DNA of 64,000 nucleotides from JALZUE01 sp051251725 (GTDB taxonomy: Bacteria > Pseudomonadota > Gammaproteobacteria > Enterobacterales > Alteromonadaceae): positions 1 to 64,000 of the forward strand of contig JBPOFN010000005.1 of assembly GCA_051251725.1 (NCBI GenBank), read 5' to 3'. Below the pieces are notes generated by a model. It made no database searches, was not told where the DNA came from, and saw only the letters and a program-made list of their open reading frames with translations. Shown here piece by piece: positions 55,361-64,000 of the stretch; the stretch's first letter is position 1; every line of letters starts with the position of its first letter. The translations under genes and the position numbers were made by a program.

Positions 55361-56728
55361 TTAGAAAAATTGGGGGTTTCTTTCTTTTAATTGCTTTTCA
55401 AGGTTATTAATATGAATAAGCATGCTGTGCTCAGGCATCAGTTGCCGCGCTAAATCCCAACATCGCCAAGCCATCGCCGTATTGAATAAGTCAAAATAAA
55501 TTCCACCTAAGTCCTTATAAGCACCAACTAAATAAGGGTTTACTTTGATCACTTCAGTAAATAGCTGTTGTGCTTTACTGCTGTTTCTTACTACCAGATA
55601 ATTATTAGCTAAAAACACTTTCAAGACCGTTTGACGATCGCCCGCCAATGTCATCAAAGTTTTTAATGCGATAATATTATCTTTAGCGTTGTGCTGATCT
55701 TTAGCTTGAAGCGAGGAAAATAATAATCGCACACTTTTATCTCTGGCTATTTGCTCTTTATTTTTCATAAAGCTTTCAGGTAAAGCCCGACCAGAAACTA
55801 AATTATATTCAAAATAGCTCAGCATCGCTGCCAACATATTACCGGCATCGACTGACTGTTCGGCTTGCCCGATCATCTTAGCTAAATATTCGTCAGTAAC
55901 GGCAAGTTTATCTGCCGACACAGTAATTAAATGCTGTATTAGTTCAGAGTCATCGTGCCCGATAACGCCCAACTTAAAACTGGCTAAAGAATAATTTTTT
56001 CTTGCAACTTTTACAGGGGCTGAAATCGCTAATTGATACCGCTGTTCAGCAATATTGTATTGATTAATTTCAATAGCCTGTGGTAAATATTTTGCTTGTT
56101 GTAAATGGGTTAAAGCCCTTGGATGACCACCATAGATATAGGTAAAAAACTTCATAAAAACAGCAAAGTCGTCATTATCTAGCTTGTGGTTTTTTTTACT
56201 GTAAGCTAATAGCTCTTTCGATTGATGGCTAAAGCGAATAAAGTCAGAGTCCTGGTTATTATCAAGCGCGGAGGTCGCCGCGTCATTGGTTAATGAAAAC
56301 AAATGTTCACTATAAACAGGGGCAAGCACATCATTGTTAACCGCGGCCTTGGCTAATACTTCATTCAATTTTATGCGGTTGCGAAATTCAAAAACTTTAT
56401 AACCAACAACCGAGAATAGTGAATCATCGGAATAAACCTTAGCGGTTAAATCAAGGTTATAAATACGTTGTTTCGAAAAATCATAGATGTATTGGTGATT
56501 TTCTTTGGTGTAGCTAAAATAATTTGATCCTATTTCAACATGAAGCTGGTATTGCTGTATTTGGGTTTCAGTTTCAGCTTGACCTTGCTCTTCTGCTTTA
56601 CTTGCTTGCTCGTTGCTAGCTTTTGTAATCGAGGTTTGTGTTACCGCTATATCAAAAGCGATATTAGCAAAGGCTTGCCTTGAAAAAATGACGGCGCCTA
56701 CTAATATTAATCGATAAATAAACCACAT
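55361..56728 (-). CDS. Exported tetratricopeptide-like protein, unknown function
   Basis: 455 residues. A signal peptide (about 1-21) is followed by a glutamate/glutamine-rich stretch (NEQASKAEEQGQAETETQIQQ-type), a middle of helical repeats, and a C-terminal TPR-like unit (KVNPYLVGAYKDLGGIYFDLFNTAMAWRCWDLARQLMPEH). It may take part in a periplasmic assembly. It is separated from argA upstream by about 40 bases and could be in the same transcript. Confidence 0.6.
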   Translation of the reverse strand: MWFIYRLILVGAVIFSRQAFANIAFDIAVTQTSITKASNEQASKAEEQGQAETETQIQQYQLHVEIGSNYFSYTKENHQYIYDFSKQRIYNLDLTAKVYSDDSLFSVVGYKVFEFRNRIKLNEVLAKAAVNNDVLAPVYSEHLFSLTNDAATSALDNNQDSDFIRFSHQSKELLAYSKKNHKLDNDDFAVFMKFFTYIYGGHPRALTHLQQAKYLPQAIEINQYNIAEQRYQLAISAPVKVARKNYSLASFKLGVIGHDDSELIQHLITVSADKLAVTDEYLAKMIGQAEQSVDAGNMLAAMLSYFEYNLVSGRALPESFMKNKEQIARDKSVRLLFSSLQAKDQHNAKDNIIALKTLMTLAGDRQTVLKVFLANNYLVVRNSSKAQQLFTEVIKVNPYLVGAYKDLGGIYFDLFNTAMAWRCWDLARQLMPEHSMLIHINNLEKQLKERNPQFF

Positions 56729-56765
56729 TATTTAAACGTCCTTGTCTTAAATGTTAAATTTTTAG

Positions 56766-58076
56766 TTAAATCTCTTTAATAAAAACCTTAGATTTTCTTT
56801 GGTAATTATACATTTCTTGTTTACCCTCAGGTAAACGATAAAGCGGCGCTTCTAAGAAACCTTGTTCAATAAACCAATGCGCGCTTACTGTCGTTAAGAT
56901 AAAAATAGACTTTAACCCTTGCTCTTTTGCTTCCGCCTCTAATGCTTCAATAATCCGAACGCCGCGATGACCGCCACGATAATCAGGATGAATAACCACA
57001 CAAGCGACTTCACCGGTTGCCGCTTCTTCATAAGGATATAAAGCGCCGCAAGCAATAATAATGTCTTCTTTTTTCAACACAATAAATTGTTCAATTTCTG
57101 TTTCTAGCAGTTCACGTGAGCGTTTTACTAAGGTGCCTTCTTGTTCAAGCGGCTCGATAAGCTCAAGAATACCGGTTACGTCATCAATAGTGGCGGTGCT
57201 GATTTGTTCTTGTACGTCTTTAGCGACAAGCGTACCAGCACCTTCACGAGTGAAAAGCTCTTGTAACAAAGCGGTATCACTTTGATAGTTCAAGCTATGA
57301 CAACGTTCCACACCACCTTGAATGCTATTGTAAATTGCACGTAAGGCCGTTTGCTGAACATGATCTTCTGTACCATGTAATAATTGATTAATGGTTTTTA
57401 GATCACAGCTTTTTATCAGATTTTGGTTATCGTCAAGTAAACCATCAAACGAAGTAAAGGTTATTAATTTATCTGCTTGTAATGCCACTGCGGTGCGCGT
57501 TGCAACATCTTCAGTTGATAGGTTAAATACTTCGCCAGTTTTTGAATAGCCAACTGGTGACAGTAAGACAATATTGCCGTCATGCAACTGGGAATTAATC
57601 CCTTCGGCATCAATTTTACGGACCACACCTGTATGTTTAAAATCAACACCATCAAGCACACCAATTGGTTTCGCAATAACAAAGTTTCCGGTACTAACGC
57701 GAATTTGTGAACCATGCATCGGCGAATTAATCAACCCCATCGTTAATAACGCTTCAATATGAATTCTTAACGAGCCGGTTGCATCTTTGACCACTGATAA
57801 GGTATCACTGTCAGTAACCCGAATATTATTAGAAACATCTGGCACGATACCATTACGCTCCATCCGATCTTCAATTTGCGGACGCGCGCCATGCACCAAA
57901 ACTAACTTCACGCCTAAGCTACGTAACAAAGCAATATCATGAATAATATTAGAAAAATTAGGATGTAAAACGGCTTCACCACCGAAGGTCAATACAAACG
58001 TTTTACCGCGATGCGCATTAATGTAGGGTGCCGCACTTCTAAACCATTTAACCGTATGTTGATTATTTAAATCCAT
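56766..58076 (-). CDS. argA: N-acetylglutamate synthase ArgA
   Basis: 436 residues, the classic ArgA length. An N-terminal amino-acid-kinase-like domain (about 1-290: FVLTFGGEAVLHPNFSNIIHD, LVLVHGARPQIEDRM) is followed by a GNAT acetyltransferase domain (about 295-436: VACVVIHPDYRGGHRGVRII). It catalyses the first step of arginine synthesis from glutamate and acetyl-CoA, with arginine feedback expected. The arginine operon's lyase also carries an acetyltransferase domain, so the cell may have two enzymes for this step. A terminator separates it from argH. Confidence 0.93.
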   Translation of the reverse strand: MDLNNQHTVKWFRSAAPYINAHRGKTFVLTFGGEAVLHPNFSNIIHDIALLRSLGVKLVLVHGARPQIEDRMERNGIVPDVSNNIRVTDSDTLSVVKDATGSLRIHIEALLTMGLINSPMHGSQIRVSTGNFVIAKPIGVLDGVDFKHTGVVRKIDAEGINSQLHDGNIVLLSPVGYSKTGEVFNLSTEDVATRTAVALQADKLITFTSFDGLLDDNQNLIKSCDLKTINQLLHGTEDHVQQTALRAIYNSIQGGVERCHSLNYQSDTALLQELFTREGAGTLVAKDVQEQISTATIDDVTGILELIEPLEQEGTLVKRSRELLETEIEQFIVLKKEDIIIACGALYPYEEAATGEVACVVIHPDYRGGHRGVRIIEALEAEAKEQGLKSIFILTTVSAHWFIEQGFLEAPLYRLPEGKQEMYNYQRKSKVFIKEI

Positions 58077-58144
58077 GTTCTTCTATCTTTTATTACTATT
58101 ATCAGTAAATTACTTTTGGTATCTAGACTAAATTTACAGGTAAA

Positions 58145-58176
58145 AAAAACGAGTAGCAATAATGGTACTCGTTTTT
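58145..58176 (-). terminator. Terminator after argH(A)
   Basis: AAAAACGAGTA (58145-58155), loop, TACTCGTTTTT (58166-58176), flanked by A and T runs. On the minus strand it stops the arginine operon before argA. Confidence 0.92.
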
Positions 58177-58229
58177 ATTTATTTCAAATCACTTTTTAAA
58201 ATCAATGGGTGTTTATACACTCATTAAAA

Positions 58230-60161
58230 TTAGTTACGCACGACGACATATTCCATCGCAACTTCATCGGTCGGATTACGTGTAGCGGTAGCCACACTAT
58301 CTTCAATGATATTGTCTGCTAAGCTATTTTTGTCAATTAAAACAAAGCCTAAATTAGCAAAATAATCAGGAACGTAAGTTAATACAATGACTTTTTGTAA
58401 TTCGATGTCATGAGCAAATTCTAATAAATATTGCACCATCGCTTGGCCTTGACCTTGGCCTTTAAACGCTTGGTCAACAACGATTGAGCGAATTTCAGCT
58501 AAGCCTGTTTGATAGATATAAAGTGAGGCACTCGCCACCACTTGACCATCAATTTCAGCAACCACAAAGTTTTGAATATCGTGAATAATATTGTCACGGC
58601 TACGCGGCAGTATCTCACCTTTTTCAGCCCAATATGCCACTAATTCAGCAATTTTATCAACATCTGACATGCGCGCACGACGTACTGATAAAGCAGCTGC
58701 ACGTTGTGCATTTAAACGTTGTTGTACTTGCTTTAACGCATGTTGAATTTGTACTTTACCTGGCGCACCAATCACTTGAGCATTTAAGCTGGCATTCTCA
58801 CCAGATTTGCTATCAAGCGCTTTTTGCACTTGAATTTTAGATGTTCCACCAATCGCCTCACGTTTTTCTAAACAAGACTCTATTGATAAATATTGATAAA
58901 CATCGTTTTCAATTTTATCACTGAATTCTTGTAATTGCGCAAGCGTAAAGTCTTCTAACGCATGACCCGCATCAATCGCCGATAATACCGCTTCACCAAC
59001 AATGTGATGAGCTTCACGGAACGGAATATCTTTCGCTACTAAGTAGTCAGCTAATTCCGTTGCGTTTGAGTAACCTTGCTGTGCTGCTGCTAAAGTACGT
59101 GAACGATTTACTTTTAAACCATCAGCAACAAGCACCGCCATTTCCATCACTTCTAACCAAGTGTCTAATGCGTCAAACAAACCTTCTTTGTCTTCTTGCA
59201 TATCTTTGTTATAAGCTAATGGTAAGGCTTTCATGGTGATCATCATACCTGTTAATGAACCCATGACCCGCCCAGCTTTACCGCGAATTAATTCACAGGC
59301 GTCAGGATTTTTCTTTTGCGGCATTAATGATGAACCTGAGCTAACTAAATCACTCATTTCAACAAAACCGGCTTCACCTGAGTTGTAAAAAACTAAATCT
59401 TCAGCAAAGCGTGACATATGCATCATGCTGATACTTGCTGTAGATAAGAATTCAATGACGTGATCACGGTCTGAAACCGCATCTAAACTGTTTAACGTTG
59501 CGCGGCGAAAACCTAAGTTTTGCGCTAATAAATCACGGTCAATCGGATAAGCTGTTCCTGCTAAAGCACCTGAGCCTAACGGTGAAGTGTCAGCACGGTA
59601 TAAAGCGTCTTTTAAACGACCAATATCACGGTTAAACATTTCAACGTAAGCTAAACACCAGTGACCAAAAGTTACTGGTTGGGCACGCTGTAAGTGAGTG
59701 TAACCCGGTAATACCGTGTTTTTCTCACGTTCAGCTAAGTCCATCATGGCTTGTTGTAAATTAACTAACGCCAGTAATAATTCACCGCCGGTTTCTTTAC
59801 ACCATAATTTTAAATCAGTTGCTACTTGGTCATTACGGCTACGTCCGGTATGTAATTTCTTACCTAAGTCGCCCGTTGCATCAATTAACTTACCTTCAAC
59901 CCAGCTGTGAATATCTTCAGCATCTGAGGTTAAAATTTGCTCAGGATCAGCTTCAACCGATTCCTTTAACTCGTTAAGTGCTGCAACTAAACGAGTATGT
60001 TCATCTGCATTTAATACCCCAACACTGTGAATTGCACCCGCCCAAGCGATTGAACCCACTATGTCTTGCACTGCCATGCGGTAATCTACCGGCAATGAGT
60101 CATTAAACTTCTTAAACTGTACACTCGCTTCGCCTTTAAAGCGGCCGCCCCATAATGCCAT
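58230..60161 (-). CDS. argH: Bifunctional argininosuccinate lyase / N-acetyltransferase ArgH(A)
   Basis: 643 residues; a normal ArgH is about 460. Residues 1-460 are the lyase (MALWGGRFKGEASVQFKKFNDSLP, signature SSGSSLMPQKKNPDACELIRGK). A linker (about 460-490) leads to a GNAT domain (about 495-640: ALSVRRARMSDVDKIAELV, IRSIVVDQAFKGQGQGQAMVQ). Such ArgH(A) fusions are known from marine gammaproteobacteria, where the tail can supply N-acetylglutamate. It follows argG by 2 bases, so the two are translated together. The lyase makes arginine and fumarate. Confidence 0.93.
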   Translation of the reverse strand: MALWGGRFKGEASVQFKKFNDSLPVDYRMAVQDIVGSIAWAGAIHSVGVLNADEHTRLVAALNELKESVEADPEQILTSDAEDIHSWVEGKLIDATGDLGKKLHTGRSRNDQVATDLKLWCKETGGELLLALVNLQQAMMDLAEREKNTVLPGYTHLQRAQPVTFGHWCLAYVEMFNRDIGRLKDALYRADTSPLGSGALAGTAYPIDRDLLAQNLGFRRATLNSLDAVSDRDHVIEFLSTASISMMHMSRFAEDLVFYNSGEAGFVEMSDLVSSGSSLMPQKKNPDACELIRGKAGRVMGSLTGMMITMKALPLAYNKDMQEDKEGLFDALDTWLEVMEMAVLVADGLKVNRSRTLAAAQQGYSNATELADYLVAKDIPFREAHHIVGEAVLSAIDAGHALEDFTLAQLQEFSDKIENDVYQYLSIESCLEKREAIGGTSKIQVQKALDSKSGENASLNAQVIGAPGKVQIQHALKQVQQRLNAQRAAALSVRRARMSDVDKIAELVAYWAEKGEILPRSRDNIIHDIQNFVVAEIDGQVVASASLYIYQTGLAEIRSIVVDQAFKGQGQGQAMVQYLLEFAHDIELQKVIVLTYVPDYFANLGFVLIDKNSLADNIIEDSVATATRNPTDEVAMEYVVVRN

Positions 60162-60163
60162 GC

Positions 60164-61438
60164 TTAGCTATCCTTTTTGTCTGAAGGAGAAGATAACTTG
60201 CTGCCTTTTTGCGAAAGCGCAGTGATACGGCTAGATAAACTGAATAAACGAATAAAGCCTTCAGCATGTTTTTGGTCGTAAACATCGTCAGCACCAAAAG
60301 TTGCAAATTCTTCAGAATATAAAGAGTTAGGTGAACGACGTTGTGTAACTTGCGCCATACCTTTATATAATTTAACAACTACATCACCGGTTAACTGCTC
60401 AGCAAAAGAAGCTGCGCCAGCAAGTTGTGATTTAGCTAATGGCGTGAACCAACGGCCGTCGTAAATTACATGTGAAAATTCATGACCAATTGATTCACGA
60501 TATTTTAATGACTCTTTATCAAGGATTAAAGTTTCTAAACCTTTGTAAGCTGCCATTAAGATAGTGCCACCTGGCGTTTCATAACAACCACGAGACTTCA
60601 TACCCACTAAACGGTTTTCTACGATATCGATACGACCAACACCGTGCGCTGCACCTTTATCATTTAAGTACATTAAAGCGTCATGAGCTGGCGAGCCATT
60701 TGCTTTAAAGTCTTGTCCGTCAACTGATACTAATTCACCTTTTTCAAAGCTTAATTGAACACGCTCTGCTTCATCAGGTGCGTCCATTGGATCAACTGTC
60801 ATGGTCCAAACTTCTTTTGACGGCTCACACCACGGATCTTCTAACTCACCGCCTTCGTGTGAAATGTGCCATGCGTTTGCATCACGGCTATAAATTTTTG
60901 TTAATGAAGCTGAACATGGAATATCACGCTCGGCTAAATAATCTAATAAATCTTCACGAGAAACCATGTCCCACTCACGCCATGGCGCAATAACAGTTAG
61001 CTCTGGCGCTAATGCTGCGAAACAAGACTCAAAACGTACTTGGTCATTACCTTTACCAGTACAACCGTGACATACCGCGTCAGCACCTACTTTTAAAGCC
61101 ACTTCAACGTGTGCTTTAGCAATGACTGGACGAGCCATTGAAGTACCTAATAAATATTGGCCTTCGTAAACTGCACCGGTTTTAAGAATTGGGTAAATGT
61201 AGTCTTTAATGTATTCTTCTTTAAGGTCAACCACGTGACATTCAGTTGCACCTGAAGCAATGGCTTTTTCTTGAATACCGACTAATTCTTCTTCGCCTTG
61301 GCCAACATCGGCACAAAAAGCGATAACCTCACAACCTTCATAGTTTTCTTTTAACCATGGAATGATTGCTGAAGTATCTAAACCACCTGAGTACGCTAGT
61401 ACTACTTTTTTAATCTTCTTTTTTGCTGCTAAAGCCAT
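60164..61438 (-). CDS. argG: Argininosuccinate synthase
   Basis: 424 residues from the ATG at 61436-61438, chosen because AAGGA lies about 8 bases before it; an in-frame ATG 33 bases upstream is less likely. The PP-loop motif VVLAYSGGLDTSAIIPWL is near residue 12, and VCHGCTGKGNDQVRFE and DAPDEAERVQ follow. It joins citrulline and aspartate with ATP. It lies 2 bases before argH(A). A 229-base gap separates it from argF and may hold an internal promoter. Confidence 0.94.
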   Translation of the reverse strand: MALAAKKKIKKVVLAYSGGLDTSAIIPWLKENYEGCEVIAFCADVGQGEEELVGIQEKAIASGATECHVVDLKEEYIKDYIYPILKTGAVYEGQYLLGTSMARPVIAKAHVEVALKVGADAVCHGCTGKGNDQVRFESCFAALAPELTVIAPWREWDMVSREDLLDYLAERDIPCSASLTKIYSRDANAWHISHEGGELEDPWCEPSKEVWTMTVDPMDAPDEAERVQLSFEKGELVSVDGQDFKANGSPAHDALMYLNDKGAAHGVGRIDIVENRLVGMKSRGCYETPGGTILMAAYKGLETLILDKESLKYRESIGHEFSHVIYDGRWFTPLAKSQLAGAASFAEQLTGDVVVKLYKGMAQVTQRRSPNSLYSEEFATFGADDVYDQKHAEGFIRLFSLSSRITALSQKGSKLSSPSDKKDS

Positions 61439-61667
61439 TTTGTTATCCTTCGTCATCTTCGTACTCAACATTTATGCTTCATTGTCTTCATAACGAATAA
61501 AAACACTTATAAATATAAGCTTATTTAATTCGTTATTTGACGGCTTTGCTTAAATGCCGATTACTGTGATTCATAATATTTAAATTTAATTTCTATAGTT
61601 TAGTGATCTTTTAAAAAATCACTAACTTGAATCTTCTATTGGTTAAATCGTCAATTTAAAGCAGTAA

Positions 61668-62603
61668 TTAATCACTAAATAAACTAACGAGTACTGCATT
61701 CTGTGCCCACATTCTATTCTCGGCTTCTTGGAAAACAACTGACATTTCACTGTCGAAAAGTTCAGTGGTAATTTCTTCACCTAAATGTGCTGGCTGACAG
61801 TGCATCACTACGTTTGCACCTGCCTTCTCCATTAATTCGTGATTAACTTGATATGCTGCAAACTTTGTTAAAATTGCTGCTTTTTTCATTGGATCTTCAT
61901 CGCCCATCGAAACCCAAGTATCAGTATAAATTGCATTTTGCTGACCAAGGTCGGCAATATTATTACTATAAGTAAATTTTGCACCTGAAGTTGCTGTTAG
62001 CGTTTGCACTTTGGCTAACATTTTTTCCGTTGGGCCATGACCCGCAGGGCAAATTAACGTGAAGTCTACACCAATTGTGGCGGCCATTAACATTAATGAA
62101 TTAGAAACATTATTGCCGTCGCCAATATAAGCAAATTTCACTTGACTTAAATCATCATAAATTTCAGATAAAGTCACAAAATCAGCTAATGCTTGGCATG
62201 GATGATATAAATCACATAACGCATTAATGACTGGTACACTGGCGTGCTTTGCTAACCCTTCAATAGAGTCATTGCTAAATACCCGCGCCACAATAGCATC
62301 AGCATAACAAGAAAGGTTATTGGCATAATCACTAATGCGTTCACGCTCACCTAACTTACCATTTTGCTGGCCTAAATAAAGTGCATGACCACCTAATTTA
62401 TTAATGCCCATATCAAAACTTACATGAGTACGTAATGATGGTTTTTCAAAAATCATCGCCACTGATTTACCCGCTAATGCTTGTGCATAATCAGCTGGGT
62501 TAGTTTTGATCTTAATAGCAAGATCAATCAATGCTAATGTTTGTTCTTTGTTTAGCTGATCATCAGCTAAAAAATTCTCTATCAATTTAGTATTAGTAGA
62601 CAT
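61668..62603 (-). CDS. argF: Ornithine carbamoyltransferase
   Basis: 311 residues. The carbamoyl-phosphate site reads FEKPSLRTHVSF instead of the common FEKxSTRTR, and the C-terminal HCLP motif reads HCQPAHLGEE. The ornithine loop D-x-x-VSMGDE (TDTWVSMGDEDP) is present, which supports an ornithine rather than acetylornithine substrate. The HPCQALAD motif is intact. It makes citrulline and is the third gene of the arginine operon. The altered residues are probably a lineage trait. Confidence 0.88.
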   Translation of the reverse strand: MSTNTKLIENFLADDQLNKEQTLALIDLAIKIKTNPADYAQALAGKSVAMIFEKPSLRTHVSFDMGINKLGGHALYLGQQNGKLGERERISDYANNLSCYADAIVARVFSNDSIEGLAKHASVPVINALCDLYHPCQALADFVTLSEIYDDLSQVKFAYIGDGNNVSNSLMLMAATIGVDFTLICPAGHGPTEKMLAKVQTLTATSGAKFTYSNNIADLGQQNAIYTDTWVSMGDEDPMKKAAILTKFAAYQVNHELMEKAGANVVMHCQPAHLGEEITTELFDSEMSVVFQEAENRMWAQNAVLVSLFSD

Positions 62604-62643
62604 AAATAATCCCTTCTAGGACAGCTGCGACTTTACGCAATCG

Positions 62644-63420
62644 TTAATGGGTTGAATCAGCTAAAATGCGGGTACCTATATTGTCACCCTTGATCAAATT
62701 GACGATCTGCTCGGGTGACTGCCAGCTGGCAACCGCGATGCTTCGTCGTAACTGATTCGCAGCTAATAATGCTGCATTAACTTTTGCTGTCATTCCGCCA
62801 GCAATAACACCCTGTTCAATTAACTCAGCAGCTTGTTGGCTACCCAATTCTTCTAACCACTCACCGTTTGCACCTTTAACACCAGGTACGTCGGTTAATA
62901 ATAACAATTCTGCTGATAATAATTGGCAAATCGCAACAGCAGCATCATCAGCATTTACATTTACTAATTCACCATTGTCTAAAGCGCCAATGGAAGAAAT
63001 TACCGGAAAAAAACCATTATTTAATAAGGTCGTTAATAATGCACTTTCTTTCGGTGCTGGAAAACCAACATTACCCAAAGCCGGATCAGCTAAGGTACAA
63101 GTAACCATGTTGCCATCGCCTAACGATAAACCAACCGCAGCTAGATTTAATTCATTCGCTTGGCCAACAATAGTTTTATTAACAAAACCCGCTAACGTAC
63201 CAGCAATAATTGGCATTTGCTCGGCTGGCGTGATGCGTTTACCATCTTTTTTCTCGGTCGTGAAACCGGCTTGCGATAACTGTGCATCAACTGAACTACC
63301 ACCACCATGCACTAACACAACTTGTTGGTTTTCTAATTTAGCAATTTCCACTAACAAAGCTTTTAATGCCGAAGCTTTTTCAAGAATAGCGCCGCCAATT
63401 TTAATAACTAAGGGTTTCAT
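62644..63420 (-). CDS. argB: Acetylglutamate kinase
   Basis: 258 residues. N-terminal VIKIGGAILEK, phosphate-binding VLVHGGGSSVDAQLS, and the C-terminal IAGGMTAKVNAALLAANQ identify ArgB. Its length matches the short, arginine-insensitive E. coli type, so feedback probably acts on ArgA instead. It phosphorylates N-acetylglutamate and feeds ArgC. The gene follows argC by 14 bases and precedes argF by 40. Confidence 0.94.
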   Translation of the reverse strand: MKPLVIKIGGAILEKASALKALLVEIAKLENQQVVLVHGGGSSVDAQLSQAGFTTEKKDGKRITPAEQMPIIAGTLAGFVNKTIVGQANELNLAAVGLSLGDGNMVTCTLADPALGNVGFPAPKESALLTTLLNNGFFPVISSIGALDNGELVNVNADDAAVAICQLLSAELLLLTDVPGVKGANGEWLEELGSQQAAELIEQGVIAGGMTAKVNAALLAANQLRRSIAVASWQSPEQIVNLIKGDNIGTRILADSTH

Positions 63421-63434
63421 TATTTCAAGACCTA

Positions 63435-64000
63435 CTAAGAGTTAATTGAGCTATTTGACATAGTGTTTGGTAATAAACCATATTCACTCGGCAGGCCCAT
63501 CACTAAATTAGCACACTGTACTGATTGCGAAGCCGCACCTTTTAATAGGTTATCAATGGCTGTACTTACTACAACCACTTGCTTTTCCGCATCATATTTC
63601 CAATAAATATCGGCAAACGGCGTATAAGCAACATTGTCAATTTTAGGCCAAGTAGCGGCAATACGAACTAACGGCTTGTCGTCGTAAGCATTATGAAAAG
63701 CATTATTCACTTGTTCTTCAGTAACATCAGCTTTTAATTGCAAAGTAACGGTTGATAATAAGCCGCGCTTATAAGGGGCTAAATGCGGATTAAAAATAAC
63801 CTGTGCATTCGCTTCTTGACTAATTTCAGGCTGATGTCTGTGTTGTAAAATATTGTAAGGCGTTAAGCTCACTTCATTAAAGCTAGTACCTAATGATGCT
63901 TTACGACCAGCACCAGAAACACCACTAATACCATTAACGACAATCAATGAATTTTCAAGATGAAGATTATTCGAAGTAATAGGCTTTAAACCTAATAAGC
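63435..64000 (-). CDS. argC: N-acetyl-gamma-glutamyl-phosphate reductase, C-terminal part
   Basis: The gene runs off the right edge, so only the C-terminal 187 or so residues are visible, in frame to the last base (LLGLKPITSNNLHLENSLIVV). The segment NGISGVSGAGRKASL and the later NPHLAPYKRGLL are typical ArgC. The active-site cysteine lies just beyond the window edge. It reduces acetylglutamyl phosphate with NADPH and heads the argCBFGH operon. ArgR sites, if any, would be outside this window. Confidence 0.93.
   Translation of the reverse strand, partial: LLGLKPITSNNLHLENSLIVVNGISGVSGAGRKASLGTSFNEVSLTPYNILQHRHQPEISQEANAQVIFNPHLAPYKRGLLSTVTLQLKADVTEEQVNNAFHNAYDDKPLVRIAATWPKIDNVAYTPFADIYWKYDAEKQVVVVSTAIDNLLKGAASQSVQCANLVMGLPSEYGLLPNTMSNSSINS

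Noticed and set aside
61590..61630. Attenuator hairpin between argF and argG
   Set aside because: The 8-bp stem (61600-61607 with 61618-61625) has no T run and no leader peptide rich in Arg codons; too weak to call.
61472..61667. ArgR operator upstream of argG
   Set aside because: TGATTCATAATATTTAAA near 61568 only loosely resembles an ARG box; no second copy at the expected spacing was found.
62975..63445. 156-residue plus-strand frame opposite argB
   Set aside because: It is fully covered by argB on the other strand, whose family assignment is certain, and shows no domain.

Overview
The window is AT-rich chromosomal DNA from a marine gammaproteobacterium of the order Alteromonadales, most likely Colwelliaceae (Colwellia/Thalassotalea type). 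This rests on the argC-argB-argF-argG-argH(A) run whose lyase carries a C-terminal acetyltransferase, engB next to a cytochrome c4-like gene, the MipA-DUF3019-RstA-RstB cluster, a tiny DUF2986 protein, the GlrK-QseG-GlrR operon, and many lipoprotein enzymes for algal polysaccharides. I saw no tRNA, rRNA, CRISPR array, transposase gene or phage module. Family assignments come from reading the proteins; no search was run.

Layout. 0.2-3.4 kb: a three-gene minus-strand operon of a DUF1080 (3-keto-disaccharide hydrolase family) protein, a cytochrome c and a sugar-dehydrogenase-like propeller. 3.5-9.2 kb: ogt, two GGEEF diguanylate cyclases and a sulfatase fused to a YHYH domain. 9.3-17.2 kb: mostly housekeeping and stress functions (DUF418 membrane protein, FAD monooxygenase, a Bae/Cpx-like two-component pair, an RsuA-like pseudouridine synthase, a SIMPL protein, an acyl-CoA thioesterase, DUF2986). 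17.5-33.6 kb: a polysaccharide-degradation region with a frameshifted GH16, a GH29 fucosidase, an intact GH16-CBM13, a GH86 and a very large multidomain PL6 lyase, interrupted by engB and a four-heme cytochrome. The GH16/GH86 set points to red-algal galactans (agar or porphyran) and PL6 to alginate or a related uronan. 34-45.7 kb: lipoproteins, an EF-hand protein, GlrK-QseG-GlrR, a DMT transporter, a MITE-like element, and MipA-DUF3019-RstAB. 45.7-54.3 kb: a probable ulvan-degradation module (BNR-4/PL24-PL25-type lyase, GH105 hydrolase, an iduronate-2-sulfatase-like gene with a 1-nt frameshift, and a 7TM-AraC regulator), bracketed by two paralogous periplasmic binding-protein-like genes. 54.7-64 kb: a DUF2059 protein, a TPR protein, argA, and the arginine operon running off the right edge inside argC.

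Most notable observations. (1) Upstream of the EF-hand gene, and divergent from glrK, lie a sigma-54-type promoter and two sites of the TGTC-N10-GACA form known for GlrR, suggesting a local GlrR/sigma-54 circuit that controls a calcium-binding-type periplasmic protein. (2) Two polysaccharide-degradation genes are each broken by exactly one base, and one of them sits behind short tandem repeats. (3) A short palindrome and a 263-bp element share their ends, revealing a MITE family. (4) A sulfatase-YHYH fusion has an atypical active-site motif. (5) The ulvan module has its own 7TM-AraC regulator and flanking paralogs.
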